Below are positions 17,883-25,783 of a DNA stretch of 64,000 bases, piece by piece (within the stretch, counting starts at the first letter, position 1; each line of letters begins with the position of its first letter). Below the pieces are notes generated by a model. It worked only from the letters and a program-made list of their open reading frames with translations, was not told the DNA's origin and made no database searches. A program made the translations under genes and the position numbers. The stretch is taken from positions 1 through 64,000 of the forward strand of contig NZ_JAUEPL010000016.1 in the NCBI RefSeq assembly GCF_030406405.1. Reading direction: 5' to 3'. This DNA is from Streptomyces ficellus (lineage in GTDB: Bacteria > Actinomycetota > Actinomycetes > Streptomycetales > Streptomycetaceae).

Positions 17883-18473
17883 TCAGCCCCGGGGGAAGTC
17901 CGAGGTGTCGAGGACGATCCCGGCCGGCGTCTCGGTCAGGTCGATCGGCTCCCCGAAGTCGAACCGGGCGTCCACGGTGTAGTCCTCGCCCTTGGGGTGC
18001 GTGTGGAGGACGCACCTGCCGGTGTAGGGGTCGACGATGAGGTAGACGGGCACCTTGGCGGCGGCGTAGGCGGCCTTCTTGCGCCCGTAGTCGTTCATGC
18101 CGGTGCTGCGGGAGATGACCTCGGCGACGAATGCGACGTCCTCGTGGTGCCACAGGCCCTTGTCGTCCTTGGTGGCACCCTCGGCGATGAGGGTGACGTC
18201 GGTCGCGAAGCCGTTGAGGTGGCCCGGGTAATCAATGCGGACGTCGGACTTGACCCGCTGCCTCGGATGCTTGGCCCTCAGCTGCTCAATGATGTCCAGG
18301 ATGATGTCCCAATGCGTGTCCCGCTGCGGCCACATGAAGATGTGCCCCCCGACGATCTCGGCCTTGTAACCCTCGGGGACGCCCATCCGCTCGAGCGCCT
18401 CGAACATCTCGTCCAGGGTCCGCTCGTCGCCGCTCTCGGCCATGTCGGCCCTGTCGGTCTCTACGACGGCCAT
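17883..18473 (-). CDS. Uma2 family (DUF820) nuclease-fold protein
   Basis: A 196-residue protein of the Uma2 family, a PD-(D/E)XK nuclease-like fold common in multicopy in Streptomyces. Recognisable parts are YKAEIVGGHIFMWP, then RIDYPGHLNGFATDVTLI (candidate metal-binding D), VAFVAEVISRST (candidate ExK-type region) and VPVYLIVDP. The physiological role of these proteins is not established. Start ATG 18473 has GGAGGAG eight bases upstream. It lies 62 bp before the aldo/keto reductase on the same strand but no functional link is evident. Confidence 0.8.
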   Translation of the reverse strand: MAVVETDRADMAESGDERTLDEMFEALERMGVPEGYKAEIVGGHIFMWPQRDTHWDIILDIIEQLRAKHPRQRVKSDVRIDYPGHLNGFATDVTLIAEGATKDDKGLWHHEDVAFVAEVISRSTGMNDYGRKKAAYAAAKVPVYLIVDPYTGRCVLHTHPKGEDYTVDARFDFGEPIDLTETPAGIVLDTSDFPRG

Positions 18474-18587
18474 CGTGGCGCTCCTCCCCGCTGCCGCGTG
18501 ATGGCATGCAGCCGCCTTGTACAACGATACGCACAGTGACCGACACGCCCGGTGGCGAGAACTCGCCACGCCCCGCCGGGGCGGTCG

Positions 18588-19283
18588 CTATCGAAGGAAG
18601 ATCAGCCGTTCGGAGAGCTCGTCCGCCAAGCCGTCGGGGAGGTCCGCGAAGACCTCCAGCTCCTGCGGATAGGCGAACCCGTGGCGTTCGTCGCGGACCC
18701 GCACGACATGTTCGGCCATCTCCGGGGTGAACCCCGGGAGACCCGCGAGGACCGCGGCCGGGACGTGGTTGACGTCCACCAGGCCGCCGTCGTCGAACCG
18801 CCGGGGCAGGTCGGGGCGGCCGATCCGCAATTCACGCGCGAGGGCGGGGTCCTGTTCGAGCAGGCGCCGCGCTTCGAGCCGTCTCCGTCTGCGCTCCAAG
18901 GCTTCCTCGACGGCCCGGTCCCCGCCGCCTTGACGTGCCGCCGCCCAGCCGCCGATGGGCCGCCCGGCAGCGGGGTCGGCCGCAGGGGCGCCCAAGGGAA
19001 TACGGCGGGGATCGACCAGCCGACCACGGATGGTGAACGTGATCGCGAGGCCGCCTCCGATGAGCGCGATGATCAGAAAGCCTGCCGTGGTTTCCCGCCC
19101 GGAGTCGGGTGGCGAGCCGAGGAGCGAAAAAGCGACGATGGTCACGACCAGCGCCGCAGCGGCGCCGAGGGCGAGCCAGCGTGACCGCAGCCGGTAGGCC
19201 GCCCACCCCAGGACGAACGTCGCCCCGATGCCCAGGGTGAGCAGCGGGAGCAGCGCCCAGAGAACGCTGCCCCTGGGGCTCAT
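18588..19283 (-). CDS. Membrane protein with C-terminal helix-hairpin-helix domain
   Basis: A 231-residue protein with three predicted membrane helices (about 10-30, 38-57, 68-86), a basic linker (LERRRRRLEARRLLEQ) and a ComEA-like helix-hairpin-helix at about 168-215 (DVNHVPAAVLAGLPGFTPEM). The function is unknown; the topology suggests a membrane-tethered DNA- or protein-binding module. ATG 19283 lies two bases from the end of the Tn3-family transposon, and the transposon end itself supplies the GAGG in ribosome-site position. Transcription must therefore now start in transposon DNA or be lost. The frame also stays open into the inverted repeat. Confidence 0.65.
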   Translation of the reverse strand: MSPRGSVLWALLPLLTLGIGATFVLGWAAYRLRSRWLALGAAAALVVTIVAFSLLGSPPDSGRETTAGFLIIALIGGGLAITFTIRGRLVDPRRIPLGAPAADPAAGRPIGGWAAARQGGGDRAVEEALERRRRRLEARRLLEQDPALARELRIGRPDLPRRFDDGGLVDVNHVPAAVLAGLPGFTPEMAEHVVRVRDERHGFAYPQELEVFADLPDGLADELSERLIFLR

Positions 19284-19284
19284 C

Positions 19285-19333
19285 CGGCCTCGGGGAACAT
19301 CGGTACAGCGGTTGGCGCTGAGAACGATCATGG
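19285..19333 (+). repeat. Left terminal inverted repeat of the Tn3-family element
   Basis: Forty-nine bases identical in inverted orientation to 26699-26747. It contains the GGGG typical of Tn3-family tips at 19292-19295, and seven further outer bases (CGGCCTC) that also match. If GGGG is the true tip, the repeat is 42 bp (19292-19333). Confidence 0.9.
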
Positions 19334-19416
19334 TTGGCTAGCACACGGGTTGGGGGCTCCGCTGGGGTTTGCGGAAAGATCGCTGGGCGGGTGGCGGGGC
19401 TGGCTATGGTCCGCTC

Positions 19417-22400
19417 GTGCCAGTGGAGTTTCTGACTGATGAGCAGGCCGAGGCGTACGGGAAGTTCGCCGAGGAGCCGACCCGTCCCGAGCTGGAGCGG
19501 TTTTTCTTCCTGGACGACGTCGACCGCGATCTGATCGCCCGGCGACGCTCCGCGCACCACCAGCTCGGCTTCGCGCTCCAGATGTGCACCGTGCGCTACA
19601 TCGGCCGGTTCCTCCCGGACGACCCGCTGGATGCGCCGTGGCCGGTGGTCGAGCACCTGGCCGCGCAGCTCGGTATCGAGGACGCGTCGGTGGTGAAGCG
19701 GTACACCGAGCGGCCGAAGACGGCGTACGAGCACGCGTGGGAGATCCGGGACGCCTACGAGTACCACGAGTACGACGATGCGGAGTGGTCCCGACGGTTC
19801 CGTACGTTCCTGCACGGTCGGGCGTGGACGCACGCCGAGGGCCCGAAGGCGCTGTTCGACCACGCGGTGGGCTGGCTGCGCCGCAACCGGGTCCTGTTGC
19901 CCGGGGTGTCGGTGCTGGCCCGGCAGGTGTCGGAGGTGCGGAAGGTCGCGGAGAAGCGGCTGCACGCCACGGTCGCGGGCGCTGCCCGCCGCGCGGACCC
20001 GGCGCTGCCCGGGGATCCGGTGGCGACGCTGAAGACGCCGGAGGGTTCCCGGTTCTCAGAGCTGGAGCGGCTGCGCCGGCCGCCGACGCGGACGACGGGC
20101 ACGGCGTTCGCCCGCGCGCTGGAGCGGGTGGACGAGATCGGCGCGTACCGGCTCGGGCGGCTGAGGCTGTCGCAGATCCCGCCGAACCGGATGGCGGCGC
20201 TGGCTCGGTACGCGCTGGGGTCGAAGGCGCCGCTGTTGGAGCGGGCGTCGGAGCCCAAGCGCACGGCGATGCTCACCGCGGTGATGCGGCACCTGGAGGC
20301 GAAGGCGATCGACGAGGCCCTGGACCTGTTCCAGGTCCTGATGGCCACCCGGCTGCTGAACACGGCGAAGCGCAAGACGGAGAAGGAGCGGCTGTCAACG
20401 CTGCCGCATCTGGAGAAGGCGTCGCGGGTGCTCGCGCGGGCGGCGAAGGTGCTGTTCGAGGAGCTGGAGCTGGTCGAGGAGCAGGAGGCGGACCTGGACG
20501 TGGCCGCGCTGTGGGCGGCGGTGGAGGAGGTCGCCCCGCGCGCCGCCGTGATGACCGCCGCGGCCATGGTGGTCTCGCTGGTGCCCGAGGACGAGAACTC
20601 GGCCGAGATCGCCACGCGGGCCGCACTCACGAACCGGTACGCCACTGTGCGCCCGTTCCTCGCGCTGCTGGGCGAGTCGAAGGCGCTGGATGCGGCGAGC
20701 GCCGGGAAACGCGTCCTGGCCGGGGTGCGCGGCCTGCCGGCGCTGGCCCGGCGGAAGACAGGGGTCAAGCCGCTGCTGCCGCGCGAGGTGGACGACAAGC
20801 TCGTGCCGCCCGCGTGGCGCAAGGCGGTGTACGCCAACCCCGGCCTGCCGCAGGGCGCGGTCGACCGGGACGCGTACGTGGTGTGCGTGCTGGAGCAGCT
20901 GCACCGGGCCCTGAACAACCGCGACGTCTTCGCCGCACCGTCGCACCGCTGGTCCAACCCGCGCGCCCGCCTGCTGGACGGGCCCGACTGGGACGCGGTC
21001 GAGGAGGACATCCTGGCGGCCCTGAGCCTGGACATGCCCGTCCAGGAACACCTGGCGGAGCTGGTGCGGGGTCTGGACGCCGGATGGAAACAGCTCGCCG
21101 AACGCCTGGAAGAGGCCGGGCCGGCGGCGAAGGTTTCCATCGAGGTGCAGGACGACGGCCGGCTAAAGCTGAACGTCGACAAACTCGGAGCGCTCGGCGA
21201 ACCGAAGTCCCTGACCTGGCTCCGCAAGCGGGTCGAGAAGATGCTCCCGAAGATCGACCTGCCAGACCTGCTGTTCGAGGTGAACGCCTGGACCGGCTTC
21301 CTCGACGCCTTCGTCCACCTCGGCGACGGCACCACCCGGATGAAGGACCTGCCCACCTCGATGGTCGCGCTGCTGGTCTCCGAGGCGTGCAACATCGGCC
21401 TGGCCCCCGTGGTCACCCCCGGGCACGAGGCCCTGACCCGGGCCCGGCTCGTGCACGTCGACCAGTACTACCTGCGCGCCGACACCATCGCCGCGGCGAA
21501 CACAGCTCTCATCGCCGCCCAGGCCGGCATCCCGATCGTGCGTCACTGGGGCGACGGGCTCCTCGCCTCGGTCGACGGGCTGCGCTTCCAGGTGCCGGTG
21601 CGCACCATCAACGCCGCCCCGTCGCCGAAGTACTTCGGGTTCAAGCGCGGCATCACCTGGCTCAACGCCGTCAACGACCAGGTCGCGGGCATCGGGCAGA
21701 TGGTCGTCCCCGGCACCCCGCGCGACTCCCTGCACATCCTGGACGCACTGCTGAACCTCGACGGCGGCGTGAAGCCGGAGATGGTGGCGACCGACAACGC
21801 CTCCTACTCCGACATGGTGTTCGGCCTGTTCAAGATCCTCGGCTACAACTTCAGCCCGCGGTTCCGCGACCTGGACGACCAGCGGTTCTGGCGGGCCACG
21901 ATGCCCGGCGTCGAGACCGGAACGTACGGCGCGGTGGAGGACCTGGCCCGCAACCGCGTGAACCTGAACAAGGTGATCACGCACTGGCCGGACATGCTGA
22001 AGGTCGCCGGTTCCCTGGTCACCAACCAGGTCCGCGCCTACGACCTGCTGCGGATGTTCGGACGAGACGGTCGCCACACGCCGCTCGGGGCGGCGTTCGC
22101 GGAGTACGGGCGGATCGCCAAGACCGAGCACCTGCTGCGGGTGGTCGACCCGGTGGACGACACCTACCGGCGTCAGATGAACCGGCAGCTCACCGTGCAG
22201 GAGTCCCGCCACAAGCTGGCGAGGGACGTGTGCCACGGCAAGCGCGGCACGATCCACCAGGCGTACCGCGACGGTATGGAGGACCAGCTCGGCGCGCTTG
22301 GCCTGGTCCTCGACGCCATCGTGCTCTGGACGACGAAGTACATCGACGCCGCCGTCGCCCAGCTCCGCGCCGAGGGCCACGAACTGCGGGACGAGGACAT

Positions 22401-22560
22401 CGCCCGCCTGTCCCCGCTCAAGCACCGCAACCTGAACCTGCTCGGCCGCTACAGCTTCACCGCCTCGACCCCGGCCGCCGGCGCCCTGCGTCCGCTGCGC
22501 GATCCGGACGCGCTGGAGCTGGACGAGGACGATGACGGTGGTGGCGGTGGCCAGGAGTGA
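19417..22560 (+). CDS. tnpA: Tn3 family transposase TnpA (1047 aa)
   Basis: A full-length Tn3-type DDE transposase with an N-terminal DUF4158-like DNA-binding half (VEFLTDEQAEAYGKF, RRSAHHQLGFALQMC) and the catalytic half. Candidate active-site residues are D720 (SVDGLRF), D793 (VATDNASYSD) and E955 (GMEDQLGALGLVLDAI). At the position after KRG, where many relatives have Glu, this protein has T945, so which Glu completes the triad is uncertain. The C-terminus LSPLKHRNLNLLGRYSF is typical, followed by an acidic tail. Start GTG 19417 (VPVEFLTDEQ) is chosen from family N-termini. It catalyses cointegrate formation between the inverted repeats. Confidence 0.9.
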   Translation: MPVEFLTDEQAEAYGKFAEEPTRPELERFFFLDDVDRDLIARRRSAHHQLGFALQMCTVRYIGRFLPDDPLDAPWPVVEHLAAQLGIEDASVVKRYTERPKTAYEHAWEIRDAYEYHEYDDAEWSRRFRTFLHGRAWTHAEGPKALFDHAVGWLRRNRVLLPGVSVLARQVSEVRKVAEKRLHATVAGAARRADPALPGDPVATLKTPEGSRFSELERLRRPPTRTTGTAFARALERVDEIGAYRLGRLRLSQIPPNRMAALARYALGSKAPLLERASEPKRTAMLTAVMRHLEAKAIDEALDLFQVLMATRLLNTAKRKTEKERLSTLPHLEKASRVLARAAKVLFEELELVEEQEADLDVAALWAAVEEVAPRAAVMTAAAMVVSLVPEDENSAEIATRAALTNRYATVRPFLALLGESKALDAASAGKRVLAGVRGLPALARRKTGVKPLLPREVDDKLVPPAWRKAVYANPGLPQGAVDRDAYVVCVLEQLHRALNNRDVFAAPSHRWSNPRARLLDGPDWDAVEEDILAALSLDMPVQEHLAELVRGLDAGWKQLAERLEEAGPAAKVSIEVQDDGRLKLNVDKLGALGEPKSLTWLRKRVEKMLPKIDLPDLLFEVNAWTGFLDAFVHLGDGTTRMKDLPTSMVALLVSEACNIGLAPVVTPGHEALTRARLVHVDQYYLRADTIAAANTALIAAQAGIPIVRHWGDGLLASVDGLRFQVPVRTINAAPSPKYFGFKRGITWLNAVNDQVAGIGQMVVPGTPRDSLHILDALLNLDGGVKPEMVATDNASYSDMVFGLFKILGYNFSPRFRDLDDQRFWRATMPGVETGTYGAVEDLARNRVNLNKVITHWPDMLKVAGSLVTNQVRAYDLLRMFGRDGRHTPLGAAFAEYGRIAKTEHLLRVVDPVDDTYRRQMNRQLTVQESRHKLARDVCHGKRGTIHQAYRDGMEDQLGALGLVLDAIVLWTTKYIDAAVAQLRAEGHELRDEDIARLSPLKHRNLNLLGRYSFTASTPAAGALRPLRDPDALELDEDDDGGGGGQE

Positions 22561-22625
22561 GCGCCGAGGCCCGAACGAGGTGCTGTTTAGCCTGTGCTGC
22601 CACTGGGATGCCAGGGGGCGCGGTG

Positions 22626-23333
22626 TCAGAGGGTGGCCTGCGGGTGTGCGGGGCTGAGGTAGTGGATGGTGCTCTGGGCGGAGTGTTCGGTGAGCAGGGC
22701 CTGCAATTCGTCGGCGGCAGTGGTCAGGAGGTGGCCGTCGCGGGTGGCGTGGAGGGTTTCCAGGACAAAGGCGACGTGGGTGGAGTTTTCGGTGACGCGG
22801 GTGCGGTGGGCATCCCGGTGGTTCCAGTGGCGGGTGAGGACATCGGTGGTGTCGGTGTAGATGATCTCGCCGGGCTTGGGGTTTTCGACGGTGTCGGGTT
22901 CGCCGAGCGGGGTAAAGGTCTCGGTGCCGTCGGCGTAGCGGATTTCGGCGTCGCCGGTGACGTGGTCAAGGTCGAAGGCTCCGGCGGGCAGGCCGTGGCG
23001 GACGGAGACAGCGTTGTAGGAGTCGACGGCCGGGTTGATCCGAGGCAGGGTGCCCTTCTTCGCCAGGCGGCGGCCGAGGGCGTCGACGCTGGGGCGGATG
23101 CGGCGGGGATTGGTGCCGAATGAGCGGTAGGCGGTGTGCCACGCCTCGATGCGCGGGTCGCTCTCGTCGGCGGGGGTCCAGGTGCCGTCGGCGAGTTGGG
23201 CCTCCAGGTCCTCCAGAGCCTCGGTGGTATGGGGCCAGGGCTCGCGGCCGTTCAGGCCGGTGGCGGTGACGACGGCGATGAGGGTGTCGGGGAAGGCGTC
23301 GGCGACGTCGGGGTTGATGCGGAAGGCGGTCAT
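22626..23333 (-). CDS. B3/B4 domain protein (PheT editing-domain-like)
   Basis: A 235-residue protein resembling the B3/B4 domain of the phenylalanyl-tRNA synthetase beta chain, the module that hydrolyses Tyr-tRNA(Phe). Recognisable are EAWHTAYRSFGTNPRRIRPS, LPRINPAVDSYNAVSVRHGLPAGAFDLDHV and FTPLGEPDTVENPKPGEIIYTD. Free-standing versions are found in many bacteria and have no settled function; trans-editing of mischarged tRNA is a reasonable inference only. It is the last gene of the leftward passenger operon and converges on tnpA with 65 bp between the stops. Start ATG 23333. Confidence 0.8.
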   Translation of the reverse strand: MTAFRINPDVADAFPDTLIAVVTATGLNGREPWPHTTEALEDLEAQLADGTWTPADESDPRIEAWHTAYRSFGTNPRRIRPSVDALGRRLAKKGTLPRINPAVDSYNAVSVRHGLPAGAFDLDHVTGDAEIRYADGTETFTPLGEPDTVENPKPGEIIYTDTTDVLTRHWNHRDAHRTRVTENSTHVAFVLETLHATRDGHLLTTAADELQALLTEHSAQSTIHYLSPAHPQATL

Positions 23334-23372
23334 CGTGGGAGCAGTTCCGTTCGGTGAGCGGGCCGGGGGTGG

Positions 23373-24020
23373 TCAGGACTTCCACGTGCCGACGCGGTCC
23401 AGGCGGCGGAGCTGCTGGGCGGCGGTGGGTGCGTCCAGGGCGGTGCCCCGTTCGGTGAGCCGGCGGGCGGTGTCGGTGCGCTGCTCGGCGGGTTTGTGGT
23501 CGTCGTACTTGAACTTCGCGCGGACCTCGGTGACGTCCAGGCGCAGGCCGCGGATGCCGGGCAGCATCCGGCCGTAAGGAGGCTGGTCGGGGTCGATGGG
23601 GGCGTGGTCGCCGTCGGGCTGGAAGTGGGCCATCTGCCGGCGCAGCAACTCGGCCTTGGCCTGCGGTTCGTCGACGATGGTGGCCTGGCAGGTGAACTGG
23701 ACGGCGGCGTAGTAGCTGGTGGGAACGCCGTCGGTGGGCTCGGTGCCGGGCTTGGCGCGCCAGGGGCCCGGGATGAAGGCGTAGTCGCCGGTGACGGTGA
23801 AGGTGACGTTCGGGTCGACCTCAATCGTCTTCCAGACGGGGTTGGGCCGGGCGAGATGCACGAGCAGGGCCGTGCCGTCGACGGTGAAATGGGTGGGCAC
23901 GACGATCGGCGCGTGTCCGAGCAGACCGTTGACGCTCAGGATGCCGAAGTCGTGGCCCTCCGCGATCCAGGTCTGCCATTCAGCGTCGTCAAGGGCTGCG
24001 TCCCAGGGCTGGATGAACAT
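23373..24020 (-). CDS. PaiB-like FMN-binding protein
   Basis: A 215-residue protein of the PaiB / FMN-binding split-barrel family (named after the Bacillus transcriptional regulator PaiB; related proteins are flavin-binding). Diagnostic are MFIQPWDAALDDAEW, HAPIVVPTHFTVDGTALLVHLARPNPVWK, and the C-terminal GLRLDVTEVRAKFKYDDHKPAEQR. No DNA-binding domain is obvious, so 'regulator' should not be assumed. It is second in the passenger operon, 28 bp after the EamA stop and 39 bp before the B3/4 start. Start ATG 24020. Confidence 0.85.
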   Translation of the reverse strand: MFIQPWDAALDDAEWQTWIAEGHDFGILSVNGLLGHAPIVVPTHFTVDGTALLVHLARPNPVWKTIEVDPNVTFTVTGDYAFIPGPWRAKPGTEPTDGVPTSYYAAVQFTCQATIVDEPQAKAELLRRQMAHFQPDGDHAPIDPDQPPYGRMLPGIRGLRLDVTEVRAKFKYDDHKPAEQRTDTARRLTERGTALDAPTAAQQLRRLDRVGTWKS

Positions 24021-24048
24021 CCCGGGCTCCTTCCGTATGGGTGGTGGT

Positions 24049-24885
24049 TCAGGTGAGGGCGAGAAGGCTGACGGCGACGGCGGCGGTGCCCAGGCCGATC
24101 AGCTGGCCCCGGTGGATGCGTTCGGCCAGGACGCTGCGGGCGAGCAGGACGGTGCCGGCCGGGTACAGGGCGGTGATCACGGCGACGACGGCCAGGTCGC
24201 CGCTGCGGGCGGCGAGCAGGAACAGCAGGTTGGCCACCGAGTCGAGCACACCGGCCGCCGCCGAGATCCCGTACGCGGGCTTCTCCAAGCCCAGGCGCCG
24301 GAACATCACTCCGGCGGCGGCCAGGGTGACGGCGGAGGACACGGCGCGTCCGATGATCAGCGGGCCGACGCCGCTGTCGGAGGGTGCCTGGTGCAGGAAG
24401 ACCAGTTGCAGGGCGATGGCGGCCCCGGCTCCAAGGGCCAGCAGCAGCGCGGTACGCGAGGGGCGGGCCGACTTCGCGCCGTGCCCGGCGCTGACCAGCA
24501 CCACGGCGGCCAGCGCCAGCGGCAGGCCGAGCAGCCCGGCCAGACCCAGGTGCTCGCCCTGCACCAGCCCCACGCCGACTGGCAGCATCGCCGACACCAG
24601 CGCGGTGACCGGGGACAGCACGTTCATCGGCCCAATCGCCAGGGTCTTGTAGAGCAGGGCGAACGCGGCGGCCGAGGCGACACCGGAGGCCGCACCCCAG
24701 GCGAGGGTGGCGGGGGCGAAGGAGGCGCCGAGGAAGGGCCACAGCAGCAGCTCGACGGTGAGCGAGGCCGGGGCCGCGATCATCACGGTGCGCAGGACAT
24801 GGGCCTTGCGGGCGCCGAGACCGCCGAGGAAGTCGGCGCATCCGTAGGCCAGAGAGCTGCCCAGGGCCAGCAGCAGAGCGATCAC
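24049..24885 (-). CDS. EamA/DMT family exporter
   Basis: A 278-residue protein with about ten hydrophobic helices and the internal duplication of the drug/metabolite transporter superfamily (two EamA halves, e.g. YGCADFLGGLGARKAHVLRT and the later PLALAAVVLVSAGHGAKS / LFLLAARSGDLAVVAVITALYPAGTVL). Such proteins usually export amino acids or small metabolites. The start GTG 24885 (VIALLLALGSS) follows an AAGGGA ribosome site by eight bases; the longer open frame upstream would overlap the divergent regulator and is rejected. It is the first gene of the leftward passenger operon. Confidence 0.85.
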   Translation of the reverse strand: MIALLLALGSSLAYGCADFLGGLGARKAHVLRTVMIAAPASLTVELLLWPFLGASFAPATLAWGAASGVASAAAFALLYKTLAIGPMNVLSPVTALVSAMLPVGVGLVQGEHLGLAGLLGLPLALAAVVLVSAGHGAKSARPSRTALLLALGAGAAIALQLVFLHQAPSDSGVGPLIIGRAVSSAVTLAAAGVMFRRLGLEKPAYGISAAAGVLDSVANLLFLLAARSGDLAVVAVITALYPAGTVLLARSVLAERIHRGQLIGLGTAAVAVSLLALT

Positions 24886-24900
24886 AGGTGTACATCCCTT

Positions 24901-24929
24901 ACTATCAATGGAACGACTACACCGTACAA
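24901..24929 (-). promoter_or_regulatory. Candidate promoter of the EamA-PaiB-B3/4 operon
   Basis: On the minus strand TTGTAC (24929-24924) and GATAGT (24906-24901) are 17 bp apart, a fair sigma70-like pair, and end about 15 bases before the GTG start. The region between the divergent XRE-cupin and EamA genes is AT-richer than its surroundings and should also hold the XRE operator. Confidence 0.5.
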
Positions 24930-25006
24930 CGCACCGACCGTAAGTCGCCAACCGAACGACCGCACGGACCAGTGCAGTGACCCACCTGCTTGGAGGGGTG
25001 ATAGCG

Positions 25007-25582
25007 ATGACAGAGACCGAGGCGGCGCTGCGGACGCTCGCGCACAACGTCCGTGCGGCCCGCACCCGCGCCGGACTTTCCCTGGACGAACTCGGCCGCC
25101 GGGCCAAGGTCAGCAAGGGTGCCCTCGTCGCCCTGGAGAAAGCGCAGGGCAATCCGAACTTCGCCACCCTGGTCCGCCTCGCCGACACCCTCGGCGCCTC
25201 CGTCTCCGCCCTGATGGAAGGCCGCCCCGAACAGCGGGTGCGGGTAGTGAGCGCCGACACCGTCATGCCCCTGTGGAAGGGCGAGCACGGCAGCGAGGCC
25301 CGGCTCATGCTGACCACCAGCGGACCGGCGGCCACCGAAGTCTGGCGCTGGACACTGGAACCCGGCGAGGAATACCCCAGCCACCCCCACCAGGCCGGTG
25401 TGACCGAGACCATCAGCGTCACCAGGGGCGAGATGGTGCTCGTCGTCGACGGCGTCGACTACACCGTCGCCGCCGGACAGACCGCCACCTTCGACGCCGA
25501 CACCACCCACACCTACCGCGGCATGGGCACTCAGACCTGCCACCTGATCATGACCGTCCACCTGCCCCCGGGAGCCGGGTAG
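25007..25582 (+). CDS. XRE-cupin transcriptional regulator
   Basis: A 191-residue regulator with an N-terminal Cro/C1-type helix-turn-helix (AGLSLDELGRRAKVSKGALVALEKAQGNP, about 26-55) and a C-terminal cupin (EPGEEYPSHPHQAGVTETISVTRGEM to TYRGMGTQTCHLIMTV). The small-ligand barrel suggests that it senses a metabolite. It is divergent from the EamA-PaiB-B3/4 operon with a 121-bp shared control region, so it is probably the local repressor or activator. Start ATG 25007 with GGAGGGG upstream. It is followed by a strong hairpin terminator. Confidence 0.85.
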   Translation: MTETEAALRTLAHNVRAARTRAGLSLDELGRRAKVSKGALVALEKAQGNPNFATLVRLADTLGASVSALMEGRPEQRVRVVSADTVMPLWKGEHGSEARLMLTTSGPAATEVWRWTLEPGEEYPSHPHQAGVTETISVTRGEMVLVVDGVDYTVAAGQTATFDADTTHTYRGMGTQTCHLIMTVHLPPGAG

Positions 25583-25596
25583 CGTCCCGATGGCCC

Positions 25597-25625
25597 CAGG
25601 AGGCCGGACAACATCCGGCCTCCTG
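25597..25625 (+). terminator. Hairpin terminator after the XRE-cupin gene
   Basis: A 12-bp perfect stem (CAGGAGGCCGGA / TCCGGCCTCCTG) with loop CAACA, 14 bases past the stop. Its last three bases overlap the first res palindrome. Confidence 0.75.
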
Positions 25626-25746
25626 TCGACAAACGATCGTTTGCCGACAGGCGACCGACGCGTTCAATGAACCCGTGCAATCCCGGGTTCACGGCGGCGC
25701 GAATCCGATCAGATCCGATGGTGATTGCTGACAGGGTTTGACGACA
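25623..25746. other. Putative res site of the Tn3-family element
   Basis: Three copies of the half-site TGTCGnCAAAC lie just ahead of tnpR: plus strand 25624-25634, minus strand 25649-25639 and minus strand 25746-25736. The first two form a 28-bp imperfect palindrome (25623-25650) centred on CGATCG, the likely crossover site. The third marks an accessory subsite next to the tnpR start, where resolvase could also repress its own gene. Confidence 0.65.
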
Positions 25747-25783
25747 GATGGGGTCCGATCCTCCGTACGGAAGGGGCCCTTCG

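Noticed and set aside
19280..19291. Target-site duplication of the transposon
   Set aside because: The bases outside GGGG on the left (GCCTC) and right (GAGGC) are inverted, not direct, copies and therefore extend the inverted repeat; no 5-bp direct duplication was found beyond it.
25655..25735. tRNA-like stretch (GGGTTCA, CGAATCC) near the res site
   Set aside because: No acceptor stem, anticodon arm or correct spacing can be drawn; the bases belong to the res/tnpR upstream region.
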